Assembly (NCBI RefSeq): GCF_001945445.1
Contig: NZ_MSXW01000012.1
Coordinates: 62,001-126,000, forward strand
Length of the DNA stretch: 64,000 nt
Reading direction: 5' to 3'
Source of the DNA: Pseudomonas sp. PA27(2017)
GTDB lineage: Bacteria > Pseudomonadota > Gammaproteobacteria > Pseudomonadales > Pseudomonadaceae
Positions within the stretch are counted from its first letter, which is position 1. Each line of letters starts with the position of its first letter. Positions 32,086 through 42,065 of this stretch are shown here, one piece after another. The position numbers were made by a program, and so were the translations under genes. The notes beneath the pieces are model-generated. The model saw only the letters and a program-made list of their open reading frames with translations, was not told the DNA's origin and made no database searches.

Positions 32086-32538
32086 TCACATCAACGGCTC
32101 GGTTTCATGCCCGCAGGCCAGGCAGTGACTCAACCATTCGCCGAGAAACACGTTGAGCTGAGTTTTCTCGTCCGGCTGGTGCATGGCGGCGTTGGGATAA
32201 GGATAAATGCCGCGAAAGCGTCGCGCGCTTTGAGCACCGGTAACCTCGGCCATGCGCGCATCATGGTAGACGCGCACTTCCAGCTGCGGCACCGGCAGCC
32301 ACGGCAGGCTGTGCTCCTGGCGCACCTGTACCGTGGACGTATACGGACAGCTCTCGACCACTTCCAGCGCCAGCACGCCGAGCTGCCGCTCGCCCTGGCT
32401 GAGCGCGACCCGCCGAGCCCCCTGGGTTTCTCGCATGCCGGGCAGCAGGCGCATCAGCCGCGCATAGTTGGCTTCGCAAGCCGCCTGCAGCTCGATCAAG
32501 TCGACCCGGTAGCGCTCGCGCAGCAGATTCAACCCCAT
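32086..32538 (-). CDS. DUF1249 (YqiB) family protein
   Basis: A 150-residue soluble protein of the YqiB/DUF1249 family, recognised by the stretches YRVDLIELQAACEANYARL and RFRGIYPYPNAAMHQPDEK and by its fixed place between nudF and cpdA. The function is unknown. The ATG at 32538 overlaps the nudF stop by ten bases, which argues for translational coupling. The much longer frame reaching 33090 is the wrong frame of nudF. Two cysteines near the C-terminus (HCLACGHE) form a CxxC that could bind a metal. Confidence 0.85.
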   Translation of the reverse strand: MGLNLLRERYRVDLIELQAACEANYARLMRLLPGMRETQGARRVALSQGERQLGVLALEVVESCPYTSTVQVRQEHSLPWLPVPQLEVRVYHDARMAEVTGAQSARRFRGIYPYPNAAMHQPDEKTQLNVFLGEWLSHCLACGHETEPLM

Positions 32539-33146
32539 AGCCCCCTGACCTCGGCACGGTTGAGCGCCAGCCACTGCAGGGCGATGATGCTCGCCGCATT
32601 GTTGATCTTGCCGTCCTTGACCGCCTGCAGCGCGTCCTCGAAGGGCCATACCTGCACGCGGATGTCCTCGCCCTCTTCCTCGAGGCCGTGAATACCGCCC
32701 ACGCCAGCGCTGTCGCAACGGCCGAGGAACAGGTGTACGAACTCGTCCGAGCCACCTGGCGAGGGGAAGTAGCGGGTTATCGGCCACAGCGAGGTCAGCG
32801 TCAGCCCGGCCTCTTCCTCGGCTTCGCGTAGTGCGACTTCGTCCGGCTCCTCGTGCTTGTCGATCAGCCCAGCCACCAGTTCGACCAGCCACGGGTTGGT
32901 GGTCTTGTGCATGGCGCCGACGCGGAACTGCTCGATCAGCACCACGCTGTCGGTCACCGCGTCGTAAGGCAGCACGCAGACGGCATCGTGGCGGATGAAC
33001 AATTCGCGGCGCAGCACCGGGCCCATTTCGCCGGAAAACTGCCGATGGCGCAGGTGAAAGCGATCCAGACGGTAGAACCCGCGGAAACATTCCTCACGTT
33101 CGATGATTTCCACCGCGTCCGGGCCGGGGTTGAAGGTTTCGGTCAT
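32529..33146 (-). CDS. nudF: ADP-ribose pyrophosphatase (Nudix hydrolase)
   Basis: A 205-residue Nudix enzyme that cleaves ADP-ribose to AMP and ribose 5-phosphate. The Nudix box is perfect: GLIDKHEEPDEVALREAEEE followed by AGL, with all metal-binding glutamates. The ADPRase-specific proline lies about sixteen residues beyond the box in the YFPSPGGSDEFVHLF segment. It heads the nudF / DUF1249 / cpdA / yqiA leftward run and is divergent from the DUF3298 lipoprotein gene. Confidence 0.95.
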   Translation of the reverse strand: MTETFNPGPDAVEIIEREECFRGFYRLDRFHLRHRQFSGEMGPVLRRELFIRHDAVCVLPYDAVTDSVVLIEQFRVGAMHKTTNPWLVELVAGLIDKHEEPDEVALREAEEEAGLTLTSLWPITRYFPSPGGSDEFVHLFLGRCDSAGVGGIHGLEEEGEDIRVQVWPFEDALQAVKDGKINNAASIIALQWLALNRAEVRGLWG

Positions 33147-33317
33147 CAGCTGCTCTCTCGTTCACCTACATATTGGAACCATCCTAGGGGCTGTTAAGGC
33201 TCTCCCGCAAGCGACGTATCGAAAGCCTGGCCGATCTGCCCGCATTGGCGAATAATCGCGAACTCCCCTGCCGTCAGGCAGTCGAACGCCCGTCCTCTGC
33301 CAATGGCTTTTTCCTGC

Positions 33318-34073
33318 ATGAACATGTCCCAAGTTGCCCGTCTCGGTGCTCTTTTCAGCCTTGCCCTACTGCTCGGCGCTTGCCAGAGCCTGTCCCGTCC
33401 CGACGCGCCGGCGGGGGTGGCGACCACCCATGAGAAGTGGGAGCACAAGCCAGCCGACTGCAGCGCCCAGGATTGCCCGCTGGTCAACGTCGAACTGCAG
33501 CGCGTGGCCGATCAACCGGCCCTCAATGCACGCATCGAAGCCACCCTGCTCGACTTGGTGAAAGCCGCCACCGGCACGCGCCCCGCGTCGCTGGCCGAAC
33601 ACGAGCGTGACTTTCTCGCCAACGGCAAGCCAGGCTGGGTGAGCTACCTGCAGGCCAAGGTACTTAGCCAGCATGACCAACTGGTGGTGATCGAGCTGTC
33701 CAGCTACCACTTCATCGGCGGCGCCCACGGCGTACCCGGTCGCACCTACCTCAATTACGACCGTGAACAGAACGAGGTGCTGAGCCTGCAGGACATGCTG
33801 GTGCCCGGCGAGGAAGCGGCGTTTTGGCAGATCGCTCAGCGCGCCCACCAGGCCTGGCTGATCGCCCAGGGCCACGGCAACGATGTGGAATACCGCAAGA
33901 CCTGGCCGTTCGAGCGCACCGCCAATATCGCCCTGAACCCCGATGCGGTGATGCTCAAATACGATGTCGCCCGCCTGGCGCCCTACTCCGACGGCCATCC
34001 GGAAATCCTGATCCCCTACAGCCAGTTGCAGGGCATCCTGCGCCCGGCCTACATGCCTGGCGCCGCACGCTAG
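33318..34073 (+). CDS. DUF3298 (RsiV-like) domain lipoprotein
   Basis: A 251-residue lipoprotein: the signal peptide ends at LLGAC. The mature region has an N-terminal DUF4163-like part and a DUF3298 part marked by FIGGAHGVPGRTYLNYD and the final YDVARLAPYSDGHPEILIPY, as in the extracytoplasmic region of RsiV. Such proteins may bind cell-wall or lysozyme-like ligands; the role in Pseudomonas is unknown. ATG at 33318 or 33324 are both possible starts. It is divergent from nudF and convergent with thiC. Confidence 0.8.
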   Translation: MNMSQVARLGALFSLALLLGACQSLSRPDAPAGVATTHEKWEHKPADCSAQDCPLVNVELQRVADQPALNARIEATLLDLVKAATGTRPASLAEHERDFLANGKPGWVSYLQAKVLSQHDQLVVIELSSYHFIGGAHGVPGRTYLNYDREQNEVLSLQDMLVPGEEAAFWQIAQRAHQAWLIAQGHGNDVEYRKTWPFERTANIALNPDAVMLKYDVARLAPYSDGHPEILIPYSQLQGILRPAYMPGAAR

Positions 34074-34085
34074 AGCGGGATTGCT

Positions 34086-34137
34086 AGGGTCTGTTGCCGT
34101 TTCAACGCGAGCCGTGCGTGAAACGGCAACAGACCCT
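34086..34137. mobile_element. 52-bp minimal derivative of the 282-bp element
   Basis: AGGGTCTGTTGCCGTTTCA and TGAAACGGCAACAGACCCT are perfect terminal inverted repeats, separated by only ACGCGAGCCGTGCG. The left 28 bases match the right end of the element at 16079-16360, and the right part matches its left end, so this is the same element in opposite orientation without its interior. It sits between convergent genes. Confidence 0.75.
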
Positions 34138-34144
34138 TGGCGCA

Positions 34145-34164
34145 GGCGCGATATTCGTCGCGCC
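34145..34164 (-). terminator. Hairpin after thiC
   Basis: GGCGCGA (34145-34151) and TCGCGCC (34158-34164) pair perfectly around TATTCG, six bases beyond the thiC stop. There is no T-run, but the location suits a transcript end. Confidence 0.5.
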
Positions 34165-34170
34165 TGAGGT

Positions 34171-36168
<1,998 letters not shown>

Positions 36169-36188
36169 TCAAACAGCCAGGGCGCGGG

Positions 36189-36208
36189 CACACCACGAGT
36201 GTGGTGTG
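36189..36208 (-). repeat. Hairpin in the thiC leader
   Basis: CACACCAC and GTGGTGTG pair perfectly around GAGT. It lies between the 140-bp palindrome and the thiC start, without a T-run. It could be part of the riboswitch expression platform displaced from its aptamer, or simply an mRNA stem-loop. Confidence 0.4.
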
Positions 36209-36223
36209 GGGGAATCCACCATG

Positions 36224-36363
36224 CAGATCGATGAAAAACTATCTGCGTTGCCATCGCGGCGTTAAAAACCGGCTCAAAATGCTCATGTACTACTCGTACA
36301 CTCCGCTTTTTCGCCACTTTTTGCCTTGCGCTGGCTGCCTCGCCTACGTTTTTAAACGATCTG
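36224..36363. repeat. 140-bp imperfect palindromic element in the thiC leader
   Basis: The ends CAGATCGATGAAAAAC (left) and GTTTTTAAACGATCTG (right) are inverted repeats, and the similarity continues inward to a centre near CATGTACTACTCGTACA, so the whole unit can fold into one long imperfect hairpin. The AAAATGCTCATGTAC / GTACACTCCGCTTTTT core resembles a repeat family that recurs between Pseudomonas genes. No coding potential. It lies 11 bases downstream of the riboswitch aptamer. Confidence 0.65.
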
Positions 36364-36374
36364 TAGAGGTGGAT

Positions 36375-36473
36375 ACCTCTTGTTCCCTACGCAGGCCTTA
36401 ACCTGATCAGGTTCAACGGGATCCGGAACTCTCCGATCTCAGCCTCCGATTCGAGGCACCCCGACAAGAACCC
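36375..36473 (-). promoter_or_regulatory. TPP riboswitch (THI element) of thiC
   Basis: Read on the minus strand, the order is TTCTTGTCGGGGTGCC, GGCTGAGATCGG, GGATCCCGTTGAACCTGATC, AGGTTAAGGCCTGCG, then TAGGGAACAAGA. These are the conserved blocks of the thiamine pyrophosphate aptamer, with the P1 stem formed by TTCTTGT near 36470 and ACAAGA near 36378. The aptamer controls thiC; the mechanism (termination or translation block) is not clear because a repeat separates it from the gene. Confidence 0.95.
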
Positions 36474-36613
36474 GGCCAGTCTACTGACAGCCGCGGATGG
36501 CGGCAATCGCGAGCAGACCCGCCGGTCGCATTGCGGCCACTGACGCCGCGCCTTGACCACCCCGGTGGCCGGGCTTAGTCTCGCCTGCTACTGCCCCTCT
36601 AGGATCCACCGAC

Positions 36614-38044
36614 ATGCTGCGCAGACTCTCCCTGGCCGTTGCCGTGACCGCCACTTCAACCGCCACGGCCTGGGCAGAACCCGCGCCGCTATCGGTGCGT
36701 ACCGACCTGATGTCGGTGTACCAGGAAGCCGCCGCCAACAATGCCGACCTGGCCGCGGCCCGCGCCGACTACCAGGCCCGCCGCGAGGGCGTGCCCCAGG
36801 CCCGCGCCGGCTTGCTGCCGAATCTCAGCGCCGGCGCCCGGATCAACGACACCCGCACCGCCCTGCAGCAGCCTGCGGCCACCCAGTCGCGCAGCGCCAC
36901 GGTCTACCAGGCCAACCTCAGCCAACCATTGTTCCGTGCCGACCGCTGGTTCCAGCTGCAGGCCGCCGAAGCGGTCAGCGAGCAAGCCGCCCTGGAGCTT
37001 TCGGCCAATGAACAGAACCTGATTCTGCAGAGCGCCGAAGCCTATTTCTCAGTGCTGCGCGCCCAGGACAACCTGGCCTCGACCAAGGCCGAAGAAGCCG
37101 CCTTCAATCGCCAGCTCGACCAGGCCAACGAGCGCTTCGATGTCGGCCTCTCGGACAAGACCGACGTGCTGCAGGCCCAGGCCGGCTTCGACAGTGCCCG
37201 CGCCAACCGCATCACCGCCCAGCGCCAGGTCGACGATGCCTTCGAGGCGCTGATCACCCTGACCAACCGCGAATACCGCAGCATCGAGGGCATCCAGCAC
37301 AGCCTGCCGATCCTCACCCCGATGCCCAATGACGCCACCGCCTGGGTCAACACCGCGGCGGCCCAGAATCTCAACCTGCAGGCCAGCAACTTCGCGGTGA
37401 ATGCCGCCGAGGAAACCCTGCGCCAGCGCAAGGCCGGCCATGCGCCGACCCTGGACGCGGTTGCCAGCTACCAGCGCGGCGACAACGACGCCTTCGGCCT
37501 GAGCAACCCCAACTACACCGGGCAGAGCTACGGCAGCGACGTGTCGCAACGCAGCATCGGCCTGGAGCTGAACATCCCGCTGTACAGCGGCGGCCTGACC
37601 AGCTCCCAGGCACGCGAGGCCTACCAGCGCCTGAGCCAGTCCGAGCAGCGCCGCGAAGGCCTGCGCCGTGAAGTGGTGCAGAACACCCGCAACCTGTACC
37701 GGGCGGTGAATACCGATGTGGAAACCGTGCAGGCGCGTCGTCAGTCGATCATCTCCAACCAGAGCGCGCTGCAGGCCACGGAAATCGGTTATCAGGTCGG
37801 CACTCGCAACATCGTCGACGTGCTCGACGCCCAGCGCCAGCTATACAGCGCCGTGCGCAACTACAACGACGCGCGCTACGGCTACATCCTCAACAACCTG
37901 CGTCTCAAGCAGGCCGCCGGCACCCTCAGCCCGGCCGATCTGGAGGCACTGGGCGCCTACCTGAAACCGGACTACAACCCGGATCGCGATTTCCTGCCGA
38001 CGGATCTGGCCAAGGCTGGCGAAACGAAGCTGCAGGGCGAGTAA
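36614..38044 (+). CDS. tolC: TolC-family outer-membrane efflux/secretion channel
   Basis: A 476-residue protein with a signal peptide (LSLAVAVTATSTATAWA) and the two repeated outer-membrane-efflux domains of TolC: DVGLSDKTDVLQAQAGFDSA in the first repeat and YQVGTRNIVDVLDAQRQLYS in the second. It forms the trimeric outer-membrane duct for type I secretion and tripartite efflux pumps. The pattern matches TolC proper rather than OprM-type lipoproteins, as there is no lipobox. It is divergent from thiC and has no pump genes next to it, as usual for tolC. Confidence 0.94.
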   Translation: MLRRLSLAVAVTATSTATAWAEPAPLSVRTDLMSVYQEAAANNADLAAARADYQARREGVPQARAGLLPNLSAGARINDTRTALQQPAATQSRSATVYQANLSQPLFRADRWFQLQAAEAVSEQAALELSANEQNLILQSAEAYFSVLRAQDNLASTKAEEAAFNRQLDQANERFDVGLSDKTDVLQAQAGFDSARANRITAQRQVDDAFEALITLTNREYRSIEGIQHSLPILTPMPNDATAWVNTAAAQNLNLQASNFAVNAAEETLRQRKAGHAPTLDAVASYQRGDNDAFGLSNPNYTGQSYGSDVSQRSIGLELNIPLYSGGLTSSQAREAYQRLSQSEQRREGLRREVVQNTRNLYRAVNTDVETVQARRQSIISNQSALQATEIGYQVGTRNIVDVLDAQRQLYSAVRNYNDARYGYILNNLRLKQAAGTLSPADLEALGAYLKPDYNPDRDFLPTDLAKAGETKLQGE

Positions 38045-38097
38045 GCATGCGGGCAGTCAGGACTAGGAATATAAAGGCGGTTGTTAAGCAGCCAATC

Positions 38098-38159
38098 GTG
38101 GGAGCGCGCCATGCGCGCGAATTCGCGGGCATGGACTAGGCGTCCCCGCGCGCTCCCAC
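38098..38159. repeat. REP-type palindrome between tolC and waaA
   Basis: GTGGGAGCGCGCCATGCGCG from 38098 is mirrored by CGCGCGCTCCCAC ending at 38159. It lies between the convergent tolC and waaA genes and probably marks both transcript ends. Confidence 0.7.
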
Positions 38160-38214
38160 ATGAATCGAGGCTGTGCGCAGCGTTGCGGCCACATCCAGGC
38201 CAATTGAGCAGGCC

Positions 38215-39495
38215 TTAAACGAGCAGCCTTCCCAACCCATCCAGCAGGCGTTTCAACGCCCCCTGATTGGCCTTGAGCACCGCCAGCCCGGCATCGCGCA
38301 TCTCGGCTGCTCTTGCGGGATTACTCAGCAGCATTGCGACCTGATCGCCGAGCGCATCGGCATCCGCGACTTCGCTGAGCGCGCCGTGCTCGAGCAGTTG
38401 CGCGGTGATTTCCAGAAAGTTGAAGCGGTGCGGCCCCATGATCACCGGCAGGCCCAGTGCAGCCGGCTCCAGCGGGTTGTGGCCGCCGGTCTCGACCAGG
38501 CTGCCGCCGACGAAGGCGATATCGGCCAGGGCGTAGAGAAACATCAGCTCGCCCATGCTGTCGCCGAGCAGCACCTGCACATCGTGACCCACCGCTTCGC
38601 CCGCGGAGCGCCGCACGTAGCTCAAGCCCGCTTCACGCAGTTGCGTCGCGGCCGTATCGAAACGCTCCAGGTGGCGCGGCACCAAAATCAGCAAGGCATC
38701 CGGCTGGCTGGCGAGCAATCGCCGGTGCGCCTGGATCACCAGCGCATCCTCGCCCTCGCGGGTGCTCGCAGCGATCCACACCGGCCGCTGCCGCGCCTGC
38801 CATTGCTCGCGCAGCGCGCTGGCGCGTGCACTCAGCTCGGCGTCAACCTGTTGGTCGAACTTGATCGAGCCGGTCACCTCGACGGCTTCGGGTCGCGCGC
38901 CAAGGGCGATAAAGCGCTCGGCTTCGACCTGCGTCTGCACTGCGAGCAGGTTCAGCTCGGCGAGCATCGGCGCGGTAAGTTTGGCGAAACGCCCGTAGCC
39001 CCTGGCCGAACGCGCGGACAACCGACCATTGGCCAACGCCACCGGAATGCCGCGGCGGGCACATTGGTGGATGTAGTTGGGCCACAGCTCGGTCTCCATG
39101 ATCACCGCGAGCTTCGGTCGCACCTGCTTGAGAAAGCACGCTGCGGCCCAGGGCATGTCGTAGGGCAGGTAGCAGTGCTGCACCCGGCCGGCGAACTGCG
39201 CCTCGGGAAACAGCGCACGGATGCGCTCGGAGCCGGTGGGCGTCATGCAGGTCAGGGTGATCGGCAGATCCGGATAGCGGGCCAGCAGCTCACGCACCAG
39301 CGGTGCCGCGGCGATGCTTTCACCTACCGATACGGCGTGCACCCAGATACCGCCGGGGCGCAGTGGCGGCAGCAGGGCGAAGCGTTCGCCGATACGATTG
39401 GCATACGCCGGCGCACGCCAGGCGCGCCAGGCCAGGCGCAGGCCGATCAGCGGCAGACAGAAGTGAAACAGCAGGCTATAGAGATGTCGGTTCAT
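38215..39495 (-). CDS. waaA: 3-deoxy-D-manno-octulosonic-acid (Kdo) transferase
   Basis: A 426-residue inner-membrane-associated GT-B glycosyltransferase that adds Kdo residues to lipid IVA, the first LPS core step. An N-terminal hydrophobic anchor precedes the catalytic WVHAVSVGESIAAAPLVREL block, whose glutamate is the general base. MTPTGSERI, ALANGRLSARSARGY and the C-terminal GGSLVETGGHNPLEPAALG follow the family. The other core genes lie about 5 kb to the right. It is convergent with tolC. Confidence 0.96.
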   Translation of the reverse strand: MNRHLYSLLFHFCLPLIGLRLAWRAWRAPAYANRIGERFALLPPLRPGGIWVHAVSVGESIAAAPLVRELLARYPDLPITLTCMTPTGSERIRALFPEAQFAGRVQHCYLPYDMPWAAACFLKQVRPKLAVIMETELWPNYIHQCARRGIPVALANGRLSARSARGYGRFAKLTAPMLAELNLLAVQTQVEAERFIALGARPEAVEVTGSIKFDQQVDAELSARASALREQWQARQRPVWIAASTREGEDALVIQAHRRLLASQPDALLILVPRHLERFDTAATQLREAGLSYVRRSAGEAVGHDVQVLLGDSMGELMFLYALADIAFVGGSLVETGGHNPLEPAALGLPVIMGPHRFNFLEITAQLLEHGALSEVADADALGDQVAMLLSNPARAAEMRDAGLAVLKANQGALKRLLDGLGRLLV

Positions 39496-39546
39496 GGCGG
39501 CGAAGCTTAGGGTTGCCGGCGGGGCAGCACAAGTCGCGCCACGGGC

Positions 39547-40434
39547 TCATGCCTTGAGCACTCGCAACCGTTCGGCCAACGCCGCAGCCAGCCACTGGGC
39601 GGCCGGCCCGAGCGCCTCGTCGCGGCGGAATACCATTTCCAGCGGCAACGGCGGCGCGATCCAGTCGCTGCGCAGCTCCACCAGATGGCCCTGATAGGTC
39701 GGGTACTGGGCCACGTGCCGCGGCAGGCAAGCCCAGCCCAGGTTGCGCATCAGCAGCTCGGCCATCGAGTAGAAGCTGTCTGCATGCCAGGCTGAGGGGC
39801 TGATCCGTTCGTTGCCCGGGTACTGGGTGTCCTGCAGGGTGATCAGCAGTTGGCGGTGGCGCGCCAGCTCACGGCGCCCGACCGCGCCGGCCTGCGCCAG
39901 GGGATGGCCGGCCCCGCACACCATGACCATTTCCACCATGCCCAGGCGCCGCCGTTCGAGCTCCGCCGGCATGCCCTCATGGTGGAACAGCAGGCCAAGA
40001 TCGGCACGCCGCTCGATGAGCCGACGCGCCACCACGCCCTGCCCGCCACTGGTCATCTGCACTTCCACGCCTGGAAAGGCTCGTGCCAGGGCCTCGAGAC
40101 TGTCGAGCACCGGAGGCAGCGGCAAGGCCTCATCCTGGGCGAGCCGCAGGCAGGCCTCCTCCCCCTTGGCCAGGCCGAGCGCTCGGCCCTCCAGCCGCTC
40201 GCACTGGCGCAACAACTCGCGCGCCTCTTCCAGCAGCGCCTGGCCGGCCTCCGTCAAACGTGGCTGACGCCCGCTGCTACGCTCGAACAGACGGACACCG
40301 AGGTCATCTTCCAATGCGGCCACCGCCGTGCTGACCGCCGACTGCACGCGACCCAGGCGACGCGCCACGGCCGAAAACGAACTGCCCTCGGCGACTGCAA
40401 CGAAGACGTCTAACTGCTCAAGACTCCAGCGCAC
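39547..40434 (-). CDS. LysR-family regulator divergent from the SMR transporter gene
   Basis: A 295-residue LysR regulator with the DNA-binding domain SLEQLDVFVAVAEGSSFSAV and following RRLGRVQSAVSTAVAALE, then a substrate-binding domain. The start is GTG at 40434. A perfect seven-base inverted repeat (40436-40458) abuts its start codon, and the emrE-like gene begins 63 bases further, so it probably regulates itself and the transporter. The effector is unknown. Confidence 0.88.
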   Translation of the reverse strand: MRWSLEQLDVFVAVAEGSSFSAVARRLGRVQSAVSTAVAALEDDLGVRLFERSSGRQPRLTEAGQALLEEARELLRQCERLEGRALGLAKGEEACLRLAQDEALPLPPVLDSLEALARAFPGVEVQMTSGGQGVVARRLIERRADLGLLFHHEGMPAELERRRLGMVEMVMVCGAGHPLAQAGAVGRRELARHRQLLITLQDTQYPGNERISPSAWHADSFYSMAELLMRNLGWACLPRHVAQYPTYQGHLVELRSDWIAPPLPLEMVFRRDEALGPAAQWLAAALAERLRVLKA

Positions 40435-40435
40435 A

Positions 40436-40458
40436 ACCTATCTCCCACATAGATAGGT
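40436..40458. promoter_or_regulatory. Inverted-repeat operator between the LysR and SMR genes
   Basis: ACCTATC (40436-40442) and GATAGGT (40452-40458) are perfect inverted arms with a nine-base spacer, giving the T-N11-A core expected of a LysR site. TTTACCTA at 40465 repeats part of the left arm. It lies directly upstream of the divergent LysR start codon. Confidence 0.65.
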
Positions 40459-40520
40459 AATCAGTTTACCTAACAGCAGGCGACGGTAAAATTGGCAGCC
40501 TGTCAAGAGGAGTGCTGCCG

Positions 40521-40853
40521 ATGAATGGTTATCTCTATCTCGCCCTGGCGATTGCCGCCGAAGTCGTCGCCACCACCTCCATGAAGGCCGTGGATGGTCT
40601 GAACAAACCCCTGCCGCTGCTGCTGGTGATCGCGGGCTACAGCATCGCCTTCTGGATGCTGATCCTGGTGGTGCGCACCATTCCAGTGGGTATCGCCTAC
40701 GCCATCTGGGCCGGGCTGGGCATCGTGCTGGTCAGCATCGCGGCAATGTTCGTCTATGACCAGAAACCGGACCTGCCAGCCGTGCTGGGCATGGGCCTGA
40801 TCGTCAGCGGTGTGGTGGTGATCCAGCTGTTCTCCCGCGTCACCGGCCACTGA
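40521..40853 (+). CDS. emrE: Small multidrug resistance (SMR) transporter, EmrE-like
   Basis: A 110-residue inner-membrane protein with four hydrophobic segments. The essential substrate- and proton-binding glutamate is Glu14 in LALAIAAEVVATTSMK, the same number as in EmrE, and IPVGIAYAIWAGLG and the final helix are typical of the quaternary-ammonium/drug exporters. AAGAGGAG precedes the ATG at 40521. It is divergent from the LysR gene and followed by an FAD oxidoreductase gene 39 bases on. Confidence 0.92.
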   Translation: MNGYLYLALAIAAEVVATTSMKAVDGLNKPLPLLLVIAGYSIAFWMLILVVRTIPVGIAYAIWAGLGIVLVSIAAMFVYDQKPDLPAVLGMGLIVSGVVVIQLFSRVTGH

Positions 40854-40892
40854 GCGTTATACTGCGCACCTGTTTTTCTGAGAGGCGCCCGC

Positions 40893-42065
40893 ATGTCCCA
40901 AACTCTGAGCACAGACGTCCTGATCGTCGGCGGCGGCGTCGCCGGCCTGTGGCTGAACGCACGGCTGCGCGCCAAGGGCTACGCCACGCTGCTGGTGGAG
41001 CGCGAAAGCCTGGGCGGCGGTCAGAGCGTCAAGTCCCAGGGCATCATCCACGGCGGCGCCAAGTACGCCCTGCATGGCGCCCTGAGCGGTGCATCGGAAG
41101 CCATCGCCGACATGCCACGGCGCTGGCGCGAGGCGCTGGATGGCACGGGCGAGTTGGATCTGTCTGGCGTGCGTCTGCTTTCCGACGCCCATTACCTGTG
41201 GTCGCCAGGCACGCTGGCCGGCAACCTGACCAGCTTCTTCGCCAGCAAGGCGGTACGCGGGCGGGTCGACCAGGTCAAGGGCGAGCAACTGCCTCCGGCG
41301 CTGCAGAACCCGAAATTCAAGGGCAAGGTCTATCGCCTGGCGGAATTGGTGGTGGACGTGCCCAGCCTGATCACCCGCCTGGCCGAGCTCGCTGGCGACA
41401 GCCTGCTCGCCGCCGATGCCATCGAGCCACTGCACGAGAACGGCCAACTGGTTGGCCTGCGTGTCGATGGTCGCGAAATCCGCGCCCAGCGCATCGTGCT
41501 CAGCGCCGGTCGCGGCAACGCCGACCTGCTGGCCAGCCTTGGCATCGCCCAACCCAGCCAGCAACTGCGCCCGCTGCACATGGTGATGGTCAAAGGGCCG
41601 AGCCTCAAGCCGCTGTACGCCCATTGCCTGGGCGGAGGCCCCAAGCCGCGGATCACCGTGACCAGCCACCCGAGCGCCGATGGCGAATGGGTCTGGTACC
41701 TGGGCGGTGATCTGGCTGAAGCGGACGGCGTAGCCCGCGACGAAGCCGCGCAGATCGAAGCCGCGCGCAAGGAGCTCACCCAGCTGCTGCCCTGGATCGA
41801 TTTGTCCACAGCCCAATGGGCGACCCTACGTGTCGAGCGGGCGGAACCCGCGCAAAGCGGCCTGGTGCGGCCGGACAATGCTTTCCTGAGCGACCAGGGC
41901 GCCCTGCTCGTCGGCTGGCCAACCAAGCTGGCCCTGGCGCCGGACTTCGCCGATCGCGTGCAGAGCCATCTCGAGCGCGACGGCATTCGCCCGGCGGCTC
42001 AAGCTGCCTTGCCCGAACTGCCACGCCCGGTTATCGGCCGTACTGCGTGGGAGGCAGCATTCTGA
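40893..42065 (+). CDS. FAD-dependent oxidoreductase (DAO family)
   Basis: A 390-residue flavoprotein of the D-amino-acid-oxidase/glycerol-3-phosphate-dehydrogenase-like fold, with the dinucleotide motif VLIVGGGVAGLWLNARLRAK at residues 10-29, SVKSQGIIHGGAKYALHG near 48, and a C-terminal catalytic half. The substrate is unknown. Its stop overlaps the start of the aldo/keto reductase gene by one base (TGATG), so the two are translated together, and a Nudix-like protein follows: a conserved Pseudomonas trio of unknown pathway. Confidence 0.82.
   Translation: MSQTLSTDVLIVGGGVAGLWLNARLRAKGYATLLVERESLGGGQSVKSQGIIHGGAKYALHGALSGASEAIADMPRRWREALDGTGELDLSGVRLLSDAHYLWSPGTLAGNLTSFFASKAVRGRVDQVKGEQLPPALQNPKFKGKVYRLAELVVDVPSLITRLAELAGDSLLAADAIEPLHENGQLVGLRVDGREIRAQRIVLSAGRGNADLLASLGIAQPSQQLRPLHMVMVKGPSLKPLYAHCLGGGPKPRITVTSHPSADGEWVWYLGGDLAEADGVARDEAAQIEAARKELTQLLPWIDLSTAQWATLRVERAEPAQSGLVRPDNAFLSDQGALLVGWPTKLALAPDFADRVQSHLERDGIRPAAQAALPELPRPVIGRTAWEAAF

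Noticed and set aside
32539..33090. N-terminal extension of the DUF1249 protein
   Set aside because: It overlaps nudF in another frame. The Nudix gene is certain and the ATG at 32538 gives the family length.
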